From NCBI RefSeq assembly GCF_024029435.1, contig NZ_CP097118.1, forward strand, positions 1,401,047-1,465,046: a stretch of DNA of 64,000 bases, given 5' to 3'. The position numbers and the translations under genes were made by a program. This DNA is from Fructilactobacillus hinvesii. Lineage in GTDB: Bacteria; Bacillota; Bacilli; Lactobacillales; Lactobacillaceae. Shown here piece by piece: positions 31,553-41,813 of this stretch (its first letter is position 1; each line of letters begins with the position of its first letter). Under the pieces are notes generated by a model that saw only the letters and a program-made list of their open reading frames with translations, did no database searches and had not been told where the DNA came from.

Positions 31553-32824
31553 CTAATCAAGCTGATTAATCAACTCAACGTCCGCATGCAAGTCCATTAA
31601 TTTCCGTTCAATGTTATCGTATCCGCGCAAAATATTGTCACTTTTTTTAATCACGGTCTCTCCCTGAGCCATCAGCCCGGCAATCATCAGTGCTGCTCCA
31701 GCGCGAATTTCACCAGCAGACACTTCTGCTCCGTGTAACTCCTGCGTAGGATGCACAATAATCTGGTTGCGGTCATTAACACTAATCTTTGCTCCTAACT
31801 TTTGAAGCTGAGTGATGTGCTTTTGTCGTTTAGGATAAATCGTGTCAGTGATGACACTCTCGCTATTGGCCGTTAGCAATAATGGCGTTAGCGGCTGTTG
31901 CCAGTCCGTTGCAAAATGCGGAAATGGGGCGGTTGTGACGTTCACACCCTTTAATGTTCCCCGCTTTTTAACGTAGACCGTATTATCAACCACCGTTAGT
32001 TGAACCCCCATTTCTTGTAACTTAGCAAGAAACGGACGGAGATGATCAGGAACCACATTCTTAATCAAAACTCCATCTCCAACCGCAGCAGCTAACGAGA
32101 GGTAGGTCCCGGCCTCAATTCGGTCAGGAATCACCGTATGGGTCTTAGTTGAGCGCAGGTGACTCACCCCTTCAATCCGGATGACGTCAGTTCCAGCACC
32201 AGTAATGTTGGCACCCATTTCGTTTAAAAACGTAGCAATGTCAACGATTTCTGGCTCTTGAGCCACGTTATGAATCGTGGTCACTCCCTTGGCCAACGTT
32301 GCTGCCAGCATCGCATTGATCGTGGCCCCGACGGACACCATCTCAAAGAAGATGGGGGCACCGGTCAACCCCTCTTCGGTAGCATCGATGTACACCGTAT
32401 CACCATTTTCGGTTACGTGCGCACCTAGTGCTTCAAACGCCCGAATGTGTTGGTCGATGGGGCGGGGACCAATGTTGTCTCCCCCTGGAAAACTAACCAC
32501 CGCACGGTGAAATTTTCCAAGCAACGCTCCCATGAAGTAGTAAGAGGCTCGCAGCTTCTTAATTGCTTTACTGGGCAAGCGACCAGTTTTAATTTCAGTA
32601 GGATCGATTTGTAACACGCCATCCGTAAAATAGGATGAAACGTTCATTGATTGGAGAATTAACATTAGATTATGAACATCTAGAATATCCGGAACCATGT
32701 CTAACTTAACCGGGTTGTCGGACAAAACGGCGGCAGGAATCAACGCAACCACGCTGTTCTTAGCTCCACCAATTGTCACTTCCCCATGTAAGGGACGGCC
32801 CCCATGGATTTTCATAATACTCAT
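31553..32824 (-). CDS. murA: UDP-N-acetylglucosamine 1-carboxyvinyltransferase with Asp at the catalytic-Cys position
   Basis: Transfers enolpyruvate from PEP to UDP-GlcNAc, the first committed step of peptidoglycan synthesis. The 423-residue protein has the EPSP-synthase-like double fold: GGAKNSVVALIPA near residue 18, RASYYFMGALL near 92, and the C-terminal TDWQQPLTPLLL. The active-site loop reads PGGDNIGPRPIDQH: residue 116 (codon 32477-32479) is Asp where most MurA enzymes have the Cys attacked by fosfomycin. The start is ATG at 32824, 10 bases after GAGG. Position next to rpmE2 and pyrG suggests the second paralogue (MurZ/MurA2 type) found in Firmicutes; another copy may exist elsewhere. 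Confidence 0.94.
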   Translation of the reverse strand: MSIMKIHGGRPLHGEVTIGGAKNSVVALIPAAVLSDNPVKLDMVPDILDVHNLMLILQSMNVSSYFTDGVLQIDPTEIKTGRLPSKAIKKLRASYYFMGALLGKFHRAVVSFPGGDNIGPRPIDQHIRAFEALGAHVTENGDTVYIDATEEGLTGAPIFFEMVSVGATINAMLAATLAKGVTTIHNVAQEPEIVDIATFLNEMGANITGAGTDVIRIEGVSHLRSTKTHTVIPDRIEAGTYLSLAAAVGDGVLIKNVVPDHLRPFLAKLQEMGVQLTVVDNTVYVKKRGTLKGVNVTTAPFPHFATDWQQPLTPLLLTANSESVITDTIYPKRQKHITQLQKLGAKISVNDRNQIIVHPTQELHGAEVSAGEIRAGAALMIAGLMAQGETVIKKSDNILRGYDNIERKLMDLHADVELINQLD

Positions 32825-32923
32825 TGGCTTTAATCCTCACTATCTTACTTGATTGTCACGACTTCAATCATAAGTAAAAAAGCGTTGGATTACAATACAT
32901 TCCCGTAATTGAAGGGAAAAAAT

Positions 32924-34561
<1,638 letters not shown>

Positions 34562-34589
34562 CTATCTAAGTCTAGAATTACGGAAACAA

Positions 34590-34628
34590 CAAAAAAAGCT
34601 CCCCGTTCTCAAATTGAAGGGGAGCTTT
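34590..34628 (-). terminator. pyrG leader attenuator hairpin
   Basis: The minus-strand RNA has AAAGCUCCCC pairing with GGGGAGCUUU (34628-34619 with 34604-34595, extended by UUC/GAA inside), then seven U. It lies between the pyrG promoter and the start codon and also ends rpoE transcripts. Its 5' arm is pyrimidine-rich, as needed to pair with a slipped poly-G 5' end. Confidence 0.85.
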
Positions 34629-34658
34629 GGAATTCGAATGCTTTACATTTCGTAAAGT

Positions 34659-34698
34659 GCCCAAGAAAGATGATAATAAAAAAATGTTGCACCGTCAA
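34659..34698 (-). promoter_or_regulatory. pyrG promoter with GGGC start region
   Basis: The minus strand has -35 TTGACG (34698-34693), 17-bp spacer, -10 TATCAT (34675-34670), seven bases, then GGGC at 34662-34659. Transcription starting at 34662 would open with GGGC, the start that allows repeated G addition when CTP is low. The -35 starts three bases past the rpoE stop codon. Confidence 0.85.
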
Positions 34699-34700
34699 GT

Positions 34701-35246
34701 TTAATCTTCTTGATCATCATCCTCGTCTTCTTCATGATCCTCGTCATCTTGAAGTTCAACGTCATCGATGTCATCGTGAAAGTCTTCATCTTCCGGATCG
34801 TCGTTGTCGTAATCAATTTCGTCATCATCTTCAACAATGTCATCGTCATCCTCTGGATCATCGTTTTCGTAGTCAATCACATCGTCTTCATCGGAAGCAT
34901 CCGCTAGGAAGGCATTAATCTTGTGCCGTTTCTTTGACTTCGGTTGGTCATCACCTTCACTGGCCGTAGCTTCGTCGACTGATTCGTATGGATACCAAGT
35001 CCGTAAGCCCCAGACGTTGTTACCAAGCGAAATAAAACTCCCATCGACGTTTAGGTCTGTGTAAAATTGGACGAGCTTATCCTTAATTTCTTGGTCACTA
35101 AAGCCCGTGTATGCTTGAATGGCATTTACTAAGTCAGGAAACTGCATTGTTTTACCCTGATCTGCCAAGATGGCATGGGCAACTTCAATCATTGATAATT
35201 CATTTTTGTTGGTTTCATCGAGCTTTTTAAGTTCCAAATTAGACAC
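34701..35246 (-). CDS. rpoE: RNA polymerase delta subunit
   Basis: The small Gram-positive RNA polymerase subunit that speeds recycling, lowers nonspecific binding and tunes promoter response to the initiating NTP. The N-terminal folded domain holds NELSMIEVAHAILADQGKTM and the winged-helix continuation to about residue 95. The C-terminal half is almost purely acidic with two similar blocks (IDYENDDPEDDDD and IDYDNDDPEDEDF). The start is unclear: ATG 35276 has no ribosome site; GTG 35246 follows AAAGG closely; TTG 35237 aligns best with known N termini (ELK...NELSM). I give GTG 35246. Confidence 0.94.
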   Translation of the reverse strand: MSNLELKKLDETNKNELSMIEVAHAILADQGKTMQFPDLVNAIQAYTGFSDQEIKDKLVQFYTDLNVDGSFISLGNNVWGLRTWYPYESVDEATASEGDDQPKSKKRHKINAFLADASDEDDVIDYENDDPEDDDDIVEDDDEIDYDNDDPEDEDFHDDIDDVELQDDEDHEEDEDDDQED

Positions 35247-35285
35247 ACGCCTTTCTAGTTTACCGTTATACTTCATGATACTAAC

Positions 35286-35717
35286 TTATCGGTAAAATTG
35301 CAATCGAATCTGGTGGTTACCAACCTCTTCATCATTCGTAAAAATCCGGTAGTCGGCCCTGACCGTTCCTTGCAACGATTCTAAGTCCAATTCTGCCTGG
35401 ACCGCCGATGCTTCGGCTTCTAATTGGAGCTTTCCATACGGCGTCACATCAACGTTTTGCGTTCGTTGTCCTGCAATCAAGTGGAGGGTGAGTTGACTCT
35501 CCCCGCGACGACTAATCCGCACGGAATCCGGCCCGTCAATTTTATAGGTTACGGGGACATCCGCATCCAGTGTTTCGTTAAAACGCAGGTACACGGTCTC
35601 TCCCAGCTGTAACAGTTGGCCGGCCGCTTCAAAGTGGTGATGTTCCTCATTATCTCCCTGGTGCAAAATGGTTTGCCCTTCAATATGAATCGGCTTTCCT
35701 AGCTGTTTTTTGGTCAT
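35286..35717 (-). CDS. DUF1934 (YwiB-like) beta-barrel protein
   Basis: A 143-residue cytoplasmic protein with beta-rich sequence. The central segments DGPDSVRISRRGESQLTLHLIAGQR and YGKLQLEAEAS, and the C-terminal NHQIRLQFYR, are typical of the DUF1934/calycin-like group, located next to argS or rpoE in Firmicutes. Function is unknown. The start is ATG at 35717 with AAAGGA. The rpoE region begins within 40 bases of its stop, so the two genes probably share a transcript. Confidence 0.82.
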   Translation of the reverse strand: MTKKQLGKPIHIEGQTILHQGDNEEHHHFEAAGQLLQLGETVYLRFNETLDADVPVTYKIDGPDSVRISRRGESQLTLHLIAGQRTQNVDVTPYGKLQLEAEASAVQAELDLESLQGTVRADYRIFTNDEEVGNHQIRLQFYR

Positions 35718-35777
35718 TTTACCTAGTCCTTTCTCAATCTAATGGTTGCTAACTAATGGTTATTACGAAATTTGCCT

Positions 35778-35806
35778 CTGACGAATTACCAGCGATACGC
35801 TATAAT
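35778..35806 (+). promoter_or_regulatory. Promoter of the HD-hydrolase/HAD pair
   Basis: -35 CTGACG (35778-35783), 17-bp spacer and -10 TATAAT (35801-35806) lie 24 bases before the ATG at 35830; GGAGGTG is the ribosome site. Confidence 0.75.
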
Positions 35807-35829
35807 GGGAGGAAAACGGAGGTGAAAGC

Positions 35830-37212
35830 ATGAGCTACCAGACGGAAAAATTAAAACAAGAAAAGGTCATTAGAGACCCCGTCCACAGCCACATCTACAT
35901 TCAAGATCAAATTATCATGGATTTGATTAACACGACGGAGTTTCAACGTCTGCGTCGGATTCATCAGCTTGGCACAACATCGTTAACCTTTCCTGGCGCT
36001 GAGCACACCCGGTTTTCGCATTCACTAGGCGTCTATGAAATTGTTCGGCGGATTTGCAATCATTTCCAACGCAACTATCCCACTCAAAACGGTGGACAGG
36101 ACGGCCTGTGGGACGACCATGATCGGTTGGTTGCTGAATGTGCCGGCCTTTTGCACGATATTGGCCACGGAACTTATTCGCATACCTTTGAACACATCTT
36201 TCATACCAATCATGAAGAGATTACGCAGGCCATCATCACCTCAAAGGAAACGGAAGTTAATCAGGTGCTCCGCCAAATGGGGCCTAATTTCCCCAATCAG
36301 GTGGCCAGCGTGATCAATAAAACCTATCCCAACCAACAGGTGGTCCAAATGATCTCCAGTCAGTGTGATGCTGATCGGATGGACTACCTCCTGCGGGATT
36401 CGTATTTTACCGGGGCACAGTACGGAAACTTCGATCTTGACCGCATTTTACAGGTGATGCGGCCCTACGAGCATGGCATTTGCTTTAAAAAAAGTGGGTT
36501 ACACGCGATTGAATACTACATCGTCTCCCGCTATCAAATGTACCTGCAGGTCTACTTTCACCCGACATCTCGGTCAATGGAGGTCATTTTAGCCCACCTC
36601 TTGAACCGCGCCCGGCTGATTGCCCAGCATCCAGAGCAGTATCCGGAAGAATTTCAGCCCGGACTCCTGCAACCGTTTTTGACCGAACAGTTTGACATAA
36701 CCCGTGATCTGACGCAGTACTTGCAACTAGACGATGGGGTCTTGACGACTTCCTTTTCTGGCTGGCGCACCTTTCCGGATCCCATTTTAGCGGATTTATC
36801 CACGCGCTTTTTAGACCGTAAACCGTTTAAGTCCGCGCAGTTCACGGAAGAAACTAAACCCCTGTTAGCTCACTTACGTCAGTTGGTGGATGCCGTGGGC
36901 TTTGATTCGACCTACTATACCGCTACCGATAACAGCTACAATCAGCCCTACGACGTCTACGATCCGACTGACCAACATCCCAACGCCCAAATTGAGCTAA
37001 TGGAAAAAGATGGTAGTTTGATTGAACTGTCCCAGGCGAGTCTGTTAGTACAAACCATCACGGGAAGAGACGTGGGTGACAGTCGCTTTTTCTTTCCTAA
37101 GGAAATGTTTCAGCCCGAAGCAGCCGGCTTATTTGCGGAAACCGCCACTCAGTTTCAAAGTTACATTCAAAATGATCACATTATTCAACCAAAGGAGTCA
37201 CTTCATGACTGA
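35830..37212 (+). CDS. HD-domain phosphohydrolase (YwfO/dGTPase-like)
   Basis: A 460-residue cytoplasmic metal hydrolase. The HD pattern is complete: H64 in HTRFSHSLGVYE, H109-D110 in LLHDIGHGTYSH, and the later Asp in CDADRMDYLLRDSYFTG (near 179-195), the SAMHD1/dGTPase signature. Enterococcal and Bacillus relatives hydrolyse (d)NTPs, which is the best guess. The start is ATG at 35830 after GGAGGTG. It overlaps the HAD phosphatase gene by 8 bases. Together they may handle nucleotides and phosphate release, but that link is inference. Confidence 0.9.
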   Translation: MSYQTEKLKQEKVIRDPVHSHIYIQDQIIMDLINTTEFQRLRRIHQLGTTSLTFPGAEHTRFSHSLGVYEIVRRICNHFQRNYPTQNGGQDGLWDDHDRLVAECAGLLHDIGHGTYSHTFEHIFHTNHEEITQAIITSKETEVNQVLRQMGPNFPNQVASVINKTYPNQQVVQMISSQCDADRMDYLLRDSYFTGAQYGNFDLDRILQVMRPYEHGICFKKSGLHAIEYYIVSRYQMYLQVYFHPTSRSMEVILAHLLNRARLIAQHPEQYPEEFQPGLLQPFLTEQFDITRDLTQYLQLDDGVLTTSFSGWRTFPDPILADLSTRFLDRKPFKSAQFTEETKPLLAHLRQLVDAVGFDSTYYTATDNSYNQPYDVYDPTDQHPNAQIELMEKDGSLIELSQASLLVQTITGRDVGDSRFFFPKEMFQPEAAGLFAETATQFQSYIQNDHIIQPKESLHD

Positions 37213-38023
37213 CATTAAATTAATTGCCATCGACATTGATGGTACCCTGCTCAACGAAAAAAACGAACTCGCTCCAGCCACCATTACCGCCATCAAGCAG
37301 GCGCGCCAACACGGCCTCAAAATTGTCCTGTGCTCAGGCCGACCGCTCGCCGGCATCCGGCCGTACTTAAAGCCGCTCGGTCTGAGCGGTGCATCTGAAT
37401 ATGCAATCGCCTTTAACGGTTCTGTTGCCGAAGATTTAACCGGCCAGGTGATCTTTGAAACCAGCGTCCACTACGAGGACTTTTTAGAAATCGAAATGAT
37501 GTCACGGGAAATGGGCGTTCACTTCCAGATTGAAACCACCGACGGCATTTACACCACTAACCGTGATATCAGTCCTTACAGCGTCTTTGAAAGCCAGTTA
37601 GTTAACCTTCCGATTCATTATCGCACCCCCGAGGAAATCACGCCCGAATTTAACATTGCCAAATTAATGTTCATTGACGAACCAGACAAAATTGATCTCG
37701 CTAACCACAACATTCCCGACTCAATTAAACAGCGCATGGGAGTGGTAAAGAGTACGCCCGTCTTCTTGGAATTCATGAACGCCAATGCCGGCAAGGGAAC
37801 TGCTGTGAAACACCTCGCTGAAAAGTTGGGCTTTACCGCTAGCAACGTGATGGCGATTGGAGACCAGGAAAATGACCTCAGTATGATTAAATACGCGGGG
37901 CTAGGTGTCGCCATGGGGAATGGAATTGACGACGTTAAAAACGCGGCACAATTCATCACCAAACCCAACAGTGAAGATGGAGTAGCATACGCTATAAACC
38001 ATTTTGTCAATGATTCCGATTAA
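37205..38023 (+). CDS. HAD-superfamily sugar-phosphatase, Cof type
   Basis: A 272-residue cytoplasmic phosphatase. Motif I is DIDGT at residues 10-14 (AIDIDGTLL); motif II is Ser/Thr-type CSGRP near residue 45; motif III/IV is GDQENDLSMIKYAGLGVAMGN near 217-238. A Cof-type cap (C2) lies between. The start is ATG at 37205 with AAAGGAG 7 bases upstream; the reading frame is open further back to 37076 within the HD gene but has no ribosome site. Substrates of this subfamily are broad (sugar phosphates, flavin or PLP phosphates). Confidence 0.92.
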   Translation: MTDIKLIAIDIDGTLLNEKNELAPATITAIKQARQHGLKIVLCSGRPLAGIRPYLKPLGLSGASEYAIAFNGSVAEDLTGQVIFETSVHYEDFLEIEMMSREMGVHFQIETTDGIYTTNRDISPYSVFESQLVNLPIHYRTPEEITPEFNIAKLMFIDEPDKIDLANHNIPDSIKQRMGVVKSTPVFLEFMNANAGKGTAVKHLAEKLGFTASNVMAIGDQENDLSMIKYAGLGVAMGNGIDDVKNAAQFITKPNSEDGVAYAINHFVNDSD

Positions 38024-38035
38024 TCTGCTCCGTAG

Positions 38036-38073
38036 AAAAAGAGTGATTTAGCAACTGCTAAATCACTCTTTTT
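38036..38073. terminator. Bidirectional terminator between the HAD gene and prs
   Basis: A 17-bp stem (38036-38052 with 38057-38073) with A and T runs on the flanks ends both converging transcripts; it touches the prs stop codon. Confidence 0.88.
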
Positions 38074-39068
38074 TAGTCGTGTTTCATTTCGTCCATTTCG
38101 TAGTTAAACCGGGAATTAAACAACGGGCTCACCGGCCGGTTTTGGTCAATTCGTAAAATGGCATCACCAACGAGGGGTGCCACGGAAATTTGCTTAATCT
38201 TAGCAATTTCCTTTTCTGCTGGTAACTGAATTGAATCCGTAACCACCACTTGCTTAATGGGGGACTTTTCCAAGCGGTCCGTTGCTGGTCCAGATAAGAC
38301 CGGATGAGTACAGCAGACGTACACTTCCTTGGCGCCAGCGTCAATCAAGGCCTGAGCCCCCTGCGTAATGGTTCCCGCGGTATCAATCATGTCATCAATC
38401 ATGATGGCCCGCTTCCCCTTCACGTCACCAATGATATTCATAATCTTAGCCACGTTAGCTTTGGGCCGCCGCTTATCAATAATCGCAATTGGATCACTCA
38501 AAAATTCGGCCAACGCCCGGGCCCGCGAAACGCCACCGTGATCCGGAGAAACCACCACGGCGTCTTCATTCAAATGATTTTGAATGAAGTAGTCTGCCAA
38601 CAGTGGAGCCCCCATTAAGTGGTCAACTGGAACGTCAAAGAAGCCCTGAATTTGAGCTGCATGGAGGTCTAACGCCACCACCCGAGTAATCCCAGCGGTT
38701 TGCAACATATCGGCAACTAGCTTAGCGGTAATTGGTTCGCGAGACCGGGCCTTACGATCCTGACGCGCATAGCCGTAGTATGGAATCACAACGTTAATCG
38801 TTGCGGCACTAGCCCGGCGTAAGGCATCCACCATAATCAAAATTTCCATCAGGTTATCGTTGACGGGATTAGAGGTCGACTGGATGATGTACACGTCATC
38901 CCCCCGGACACTTTCATCAATCGTAATTTTAATTTCACCATCACTAAAGTGGGAAACCGATGCTTTTCCCAGCGGGATTCCAATGTGATCCGCGACCTTT
39001 TCGGCAAGTGGTAGGTTGGAATCTAACGCAAAAATTTTCATGTTTGAATCAGTTGTTTTGGTGTCCAT
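38073..39068 (-). CDS. prs: Ribose-phosphate pyrophosphokinase (PRPP synthetase)
   Basis: Makes PRPP from ribose 5-phosphate and ATP for purine, pyrimidine, NAD and His/Trp pathways. The class I signature is visible: [40 protein letters not shown] (flexible loop), [15 protein letters not shown], and the PRPP loop [12 protein letters not shown]. The 331 residues include a short hydrophilic N-terminal extension (DTKTTDSN). The start is ATG at 39068, with GGGGG upstream. It follows glmU and purR on the minus strand, the common order, linking PRPP production to its sensor PurR. Confidence 0.97.
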   Translation of the reverse strand: MDTKTTDSNMKIFALDSNLPLAEKVADHIGIPLGKASVSHFSDGEIKITIDESVRGDDVYIIQSTSNPVNDNLMEILIMVDALRRASAATINVVIPYYGYARQDRKARSREPITAKLVADMLQTAGITRVVALDLHAAQIQGFFDVPVDHLMGAPLLADYFIQNHLNEDAVVVSPDHGGVSRARALAEFLSDPIAIIDKRRPKANVAKIMNIIGDVKGKRAIMIDDMIDTAGTITQGAQALIDAGAKEVYVCCTHPVLSGPATDRLEKSPIKQVVVTDSIQLPAEKEIAKIKQISVAPLVGDAILRIDQNRPVSPLFNSRFNYEMDEMKHD

Positions 39069-39133
39069 AATAGCCCCCGTTAGTAATTTGTCCTCTCCAC
39101 TAGATTATATTATGCTTGGCTTTTTTCAGCAAA

Positions 39134-40513
39134 TTAATCTGCCCCGTCAAACGGTAGCTTTTGGTAGTAATTCGGTTTGTTGGTCTGCCGACTCCGGGCA
39201 ATGGCCATGTCGTACTGGTGAATGTCATCCGTAATCGTTGAACCAGCGGCAATGAAACTGTGATCAGCAATCGTAACCGGCGCAATTAAATTGGCATTGC
39301 TACCGATAAAGACGTCATCGCCTACCGTGGTTTCGTGTTTGTGCTTGCCATCGTAGTTCGCAAAAATCACTCCACAACCAATGTTAATGTTCTTACCAAG
39401 GGTGGCATTTCCAACGTAGGTCAGGTGCCCCAGCTTCGTGCCTGACCCAATGTAAGCCTTTTTCACTTCACAAAAGTTTCCGATGTGTACGTATTCACCA
39501 ATGTGAGCTTCCGAACGAAGATGACTGTTTGGTCCAATGTTTGAGTGTGATTCCATTTCGGCGCTCTCAAGCGTAGAAGCAGTGATTGTTACGTCATCAT
39601 GAATCATGCTGTCCACTAGCTTTGAATGGGACCCAATCACACAATCGCTACCAATCTTGGTCTTCCCCTGCAGTTGCACCCCGGGTTCGATGATTGTATC
39701 TGGGCCAATTTCGATGTCAGCATCAATGTATGTCGAAGCTGGATCGATGATGGTCACTCCGTTATTCATGTGGGCTTCATTGATCCGTTGTTGCATCACC
39801 TTAGTGGCCGCCGCCTGAGCGACCCGATTATTAACGCCCATGGATTCAGAAAAGTCAGCCATTTTGTAGGCGGCAATCGTATCCCCCTGTTGCTTTAAGA
39901 CCTCAATCGCATCCGTCAGGTAGTATTCCCCCTGGGCGTTATTGTTGGTGGTGTGGTGGAGCGCTTCAAACAGCTTTTGGTTATCAAACACGTACACCCC
40001 GGTGTTAATTTCACGAATCGTCTTTTCTTCAGAATCAGCGTCCTTTTCTTCGACGATCTTTTCAACAATCCCAAGATCGTTTCTAATGATTCGCCCGTAG
40101 CCGGTCGGGTCCGGAGCCATTGAAGTTAAAATCGTGGCTGTGGCCTTCTTTGCTTCATGATAAGCAAAGAGTTTCTTTAACGTGGCCGCAGTAAAGAGGG
40201 GGGTATCTCCACTAATCACGAGGGTCGTTCCGGAAGCATTTTTAAGCAACGGTTCAGCGCGCAACACTGCATCTCCCGTTCCCAATTGTTGGTCTTGCAC
40301 CACGTATTCGGTTCGATTGCCTAATTCTTCTTCCACTGCGTCGGCACCAAAACCGACCACCGTCACAATTTGGTCCATATCGAGCTGACTGACCTGGGTC
40401 AAAACGTGATCAACCATTGACTTCCCACAGATCCGATGTAATACCTTGTATAATTTCGATTTCATTCTCGTTCCCTTGCCGGCCGCTAGAATGATTGTAT
40501 TTCTCGTTCCCAT
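39134..40513 (-). CDS. glmU: Bifunctional GlmU (GlcNAc-1-P uridylyltransferase / GlcN-1-P acetyltransferase)
   Basis: Makes UDP-GlcNAc, the shared precursor of peptidoglycan and teichoic acid linkage units. Residues 1-230 are the nucleotidyltransferase with [11 protein letters not shown] (9-19) and the DTPL/GEYYLTD motifs. Residues 250-455 are a left-handed beta helix of hexapeptide repeats ending with the acetyltransferase site ([20 protein letters not shown]). The start is ATG at 40513 with AGGAG. It lies 12 bases downstream of purR. Its product feeds MurA, encoded in the same window. Confidence 0.97.
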   Translation of the reverse strand: MGTRNTIILAAGKGTRMKSKLYKVLHRICGKSMVDHVLTQVSQLDMDQIVTVVGFGADAVEEELGNRTEYVVQDQQLGTGDAVLRAEPLLKNASGTTLVISGDTPLFTAATLKKLFAYHEAKKATATILTSMAPDPTGYGRIIRNDLGIVEKIVEEKDADSEEKTIREINTGVYVFDNQKLFEALHHTTNNNAQGEYYLTDAIEVLKQQGDTIAAYKMADFSESMGVNNRVAQAAATKVMQQRINEAHMNNGVTIIDPASTYIDADIEIGPDTIIEPGVQLQGKTKIGSDCVIGSHSKLVDSMIHDDVTITASTLESAEMESHSNIGPNSHLRSEAHIGEYVHIGNFCEVKKAYIGSGTKLGHLTYVGNATLGKNINIGCGVIFANYDGKHKHETTVGDDVFIGSNANLIAPVTIADHSFIAAGSTITDDIHQYDMAIARSRQTNKPNYYQKLPFDGAD

Positions 40514-40525
40514 CTTTTCCTACTC

Positions 40526-41359
40526 CTACTTACTCGTTCCAAAAATTTTTTCGTCGTAATTCCCCTTGGTAATCCGCATGTTGCCGTCGTTGGTATCTTC
40601 CATTTTAACCAGTGATGTGTAGTTTCCGACCGCTTGTGAACCACTCTGGTATGCTCCCTCAGCAAAGAAAGTGCTTCCCACCAGATTACAGTCAAACTCT
40701 TCAATCAGCGAGGTTAACCCATTAATGGTTCCCCCACCATGAATAAAGTCATCAACGATCAAAACATTGGCCCCCTGCTCCAAGCTCCGTTTGGAAATGG
40801 TCATCCGTTTGATCTTTTTACTGGATCCAGAGACGTAGTTCACGCTCACCGTCGACCCCTCGGTGATGTTAGTATCGTGACGAGCAATTACCAACGGCAC
40901 GTTTAAATACGAAGAAGCTGCCTGGGCGATTGGGATTCCCCGGGTAGCCACGGTCAAAACTGCATCCACCCGTTGGTTAAGATACTGCGTCGCAATCATC
41001 CGACCCAAGTAACGCAACTTGTCAGGATCACCCAAAATGTCAGACATATAAACATAACCCCCCGGTAACAACCGGTGGGAATTATTTAAAATTTCAATGA
41101 CCTCATCCATAAACTCATCGGCGTCTTCTTTTAGGATGTAAGGAATGTATTTAGCTCCGCCAGCAGCACCGGGCACCGTTTCGACTAGTCCAATCCCACG
41201 GTCCTGGAAGGTTCGTTTTAAAATGGTTAGATCTTCACTGATAGACGACTTGGCTGAGTCATACCGTTGCGCAAAAAAGGTTAACGGAATCAGTGCGTGT
41301 GGTCGATTTAATAGGTAATCAGTCATGTCGACCAATCGTTCACTTCGTTTAATTTTCAT
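40526..41359 (-). CDS. purR: PurR, PRPP-sensing repressor of purine genes
   Basis: A Gram-positive PurR of 277 residues, unrelated to the LacI-type PurR. The N-terminal winged helix covers residues 1-75 (RLVDMTDYLLNRPH, SISEDLTILKRTFQDRGIG). The C-terminal domain is phosphoribosyltransferase-like with PRPP loop VLIVDDFIHGGGTI (near 200-213), used for sensing rather than catalysis. The start is ATG at 41359 with GAGGTGA upstream. It is first in purR-glmU-prs. No PurBox pair was found nearby. Confidence 0.95.
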   Translation of the reverse strand: MKIKRSERLVDMTDYLLNRPHALIPLTFFAQRYDSAKSSISEDLTILKRTFQDRGIGLVETVPGAAGGAKYIPYILKEDADEFMDEVIEILNNSHRLLPGGYVYMSDILGDPDKLRYLGRMIATQYLNQRVDAVLTVATRGIPIAQAASSYLNVPLVIARHDTNITEGSTVSVNYVSGSSKKIKRMTISKRSLEQGANVLIVDDFIHGGGTINGLTSLIEEFDCNLVGSTFFAEGAYQSGSQAVGNYTSLVKMEDTNDGNMRITKGNYDEKIFGTSK

Positions 41360-41567
41360 AATTTCACCTCATTATAGATTTGCCCCACTGAAATTTTAGC
41401 ATAATTGTTCGGTTTTTACGTTAAAAGTCATAAATTTGTCAAAAAAGAAAATAAAAATTTAGAAATCACTAACGTTCGTTAAAAACCATTGCTGTCCCTG
41501 GCCCATTTTTGCATTAGCTGCTAACGTGGTACGATAGAGATAATAAATTGAAGGTGGTGAAGTAACA

Positions 41568-41777
41568 ATGAAACGGTGGAAAGCAATGCTAGTCATTGAA
41601 ATTTTGAGCTTACTCGTCTTAATTAGCGCTCTCACTATGCGCCATCCGGACGCAGTCCTTGGAGCAGCGCCCCTTCCTTTGCGGCTCACCATCCTGGTAC
41701 TGGTTTTTTTAATTTATGGCATTATCTTTGCCCTTCAATACCTCTGGTACCGCTCATTACAGCGTAAACAACGTTAA
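41568..41777 (+). CDS. Small two-helix membrane protein, function unknown
   Basis: A 69-residue protein with two hydrophobic helices (about 7-23, MLVIEILSLLVLISALT, and 39-60, LTILVLVFLIYGIIFALQYL) joined by a short loop, with basic ends (MKRWK and RSLQRKQR), suggesting both ends face the cytoplasm. The ribosome site AAGGTGG and ATG at 41568 are well spaced. An extended -10 (TGGTACGAT, 41528-41536) and its own terminator make it a free-standing gene. No known family recognised. Confidence 0.75.
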   Translation: MKRWKAMLVIEILSLLVLISALTMRHPDAVLGAAPLPLRLTILVLVFLIYGIIFALQYLWYRSLQRKQR

Positions 41778-41811
41778 AAAAGAACTTGATGCAATGCATC
41801 AAGTTCTTTTT
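41777..41811. terminator. Bidirectional terminator after the small membrane protein
   Basis: A perfect 16-bp stem (41777-41792 with 41796-41811), three-base loop, with A and T runs lies between convergent genes. Confidence 0.88.
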
Positions 41812-41813
41812 CG

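Noticed and set aside
34643..34918. Met-, Thr- and Ile-rich and His-rich frames opposite or beside the rpoE tail
   Set aside because: They are other-frame readings of the GAT/GAA-rich acidic tail of rpoE.
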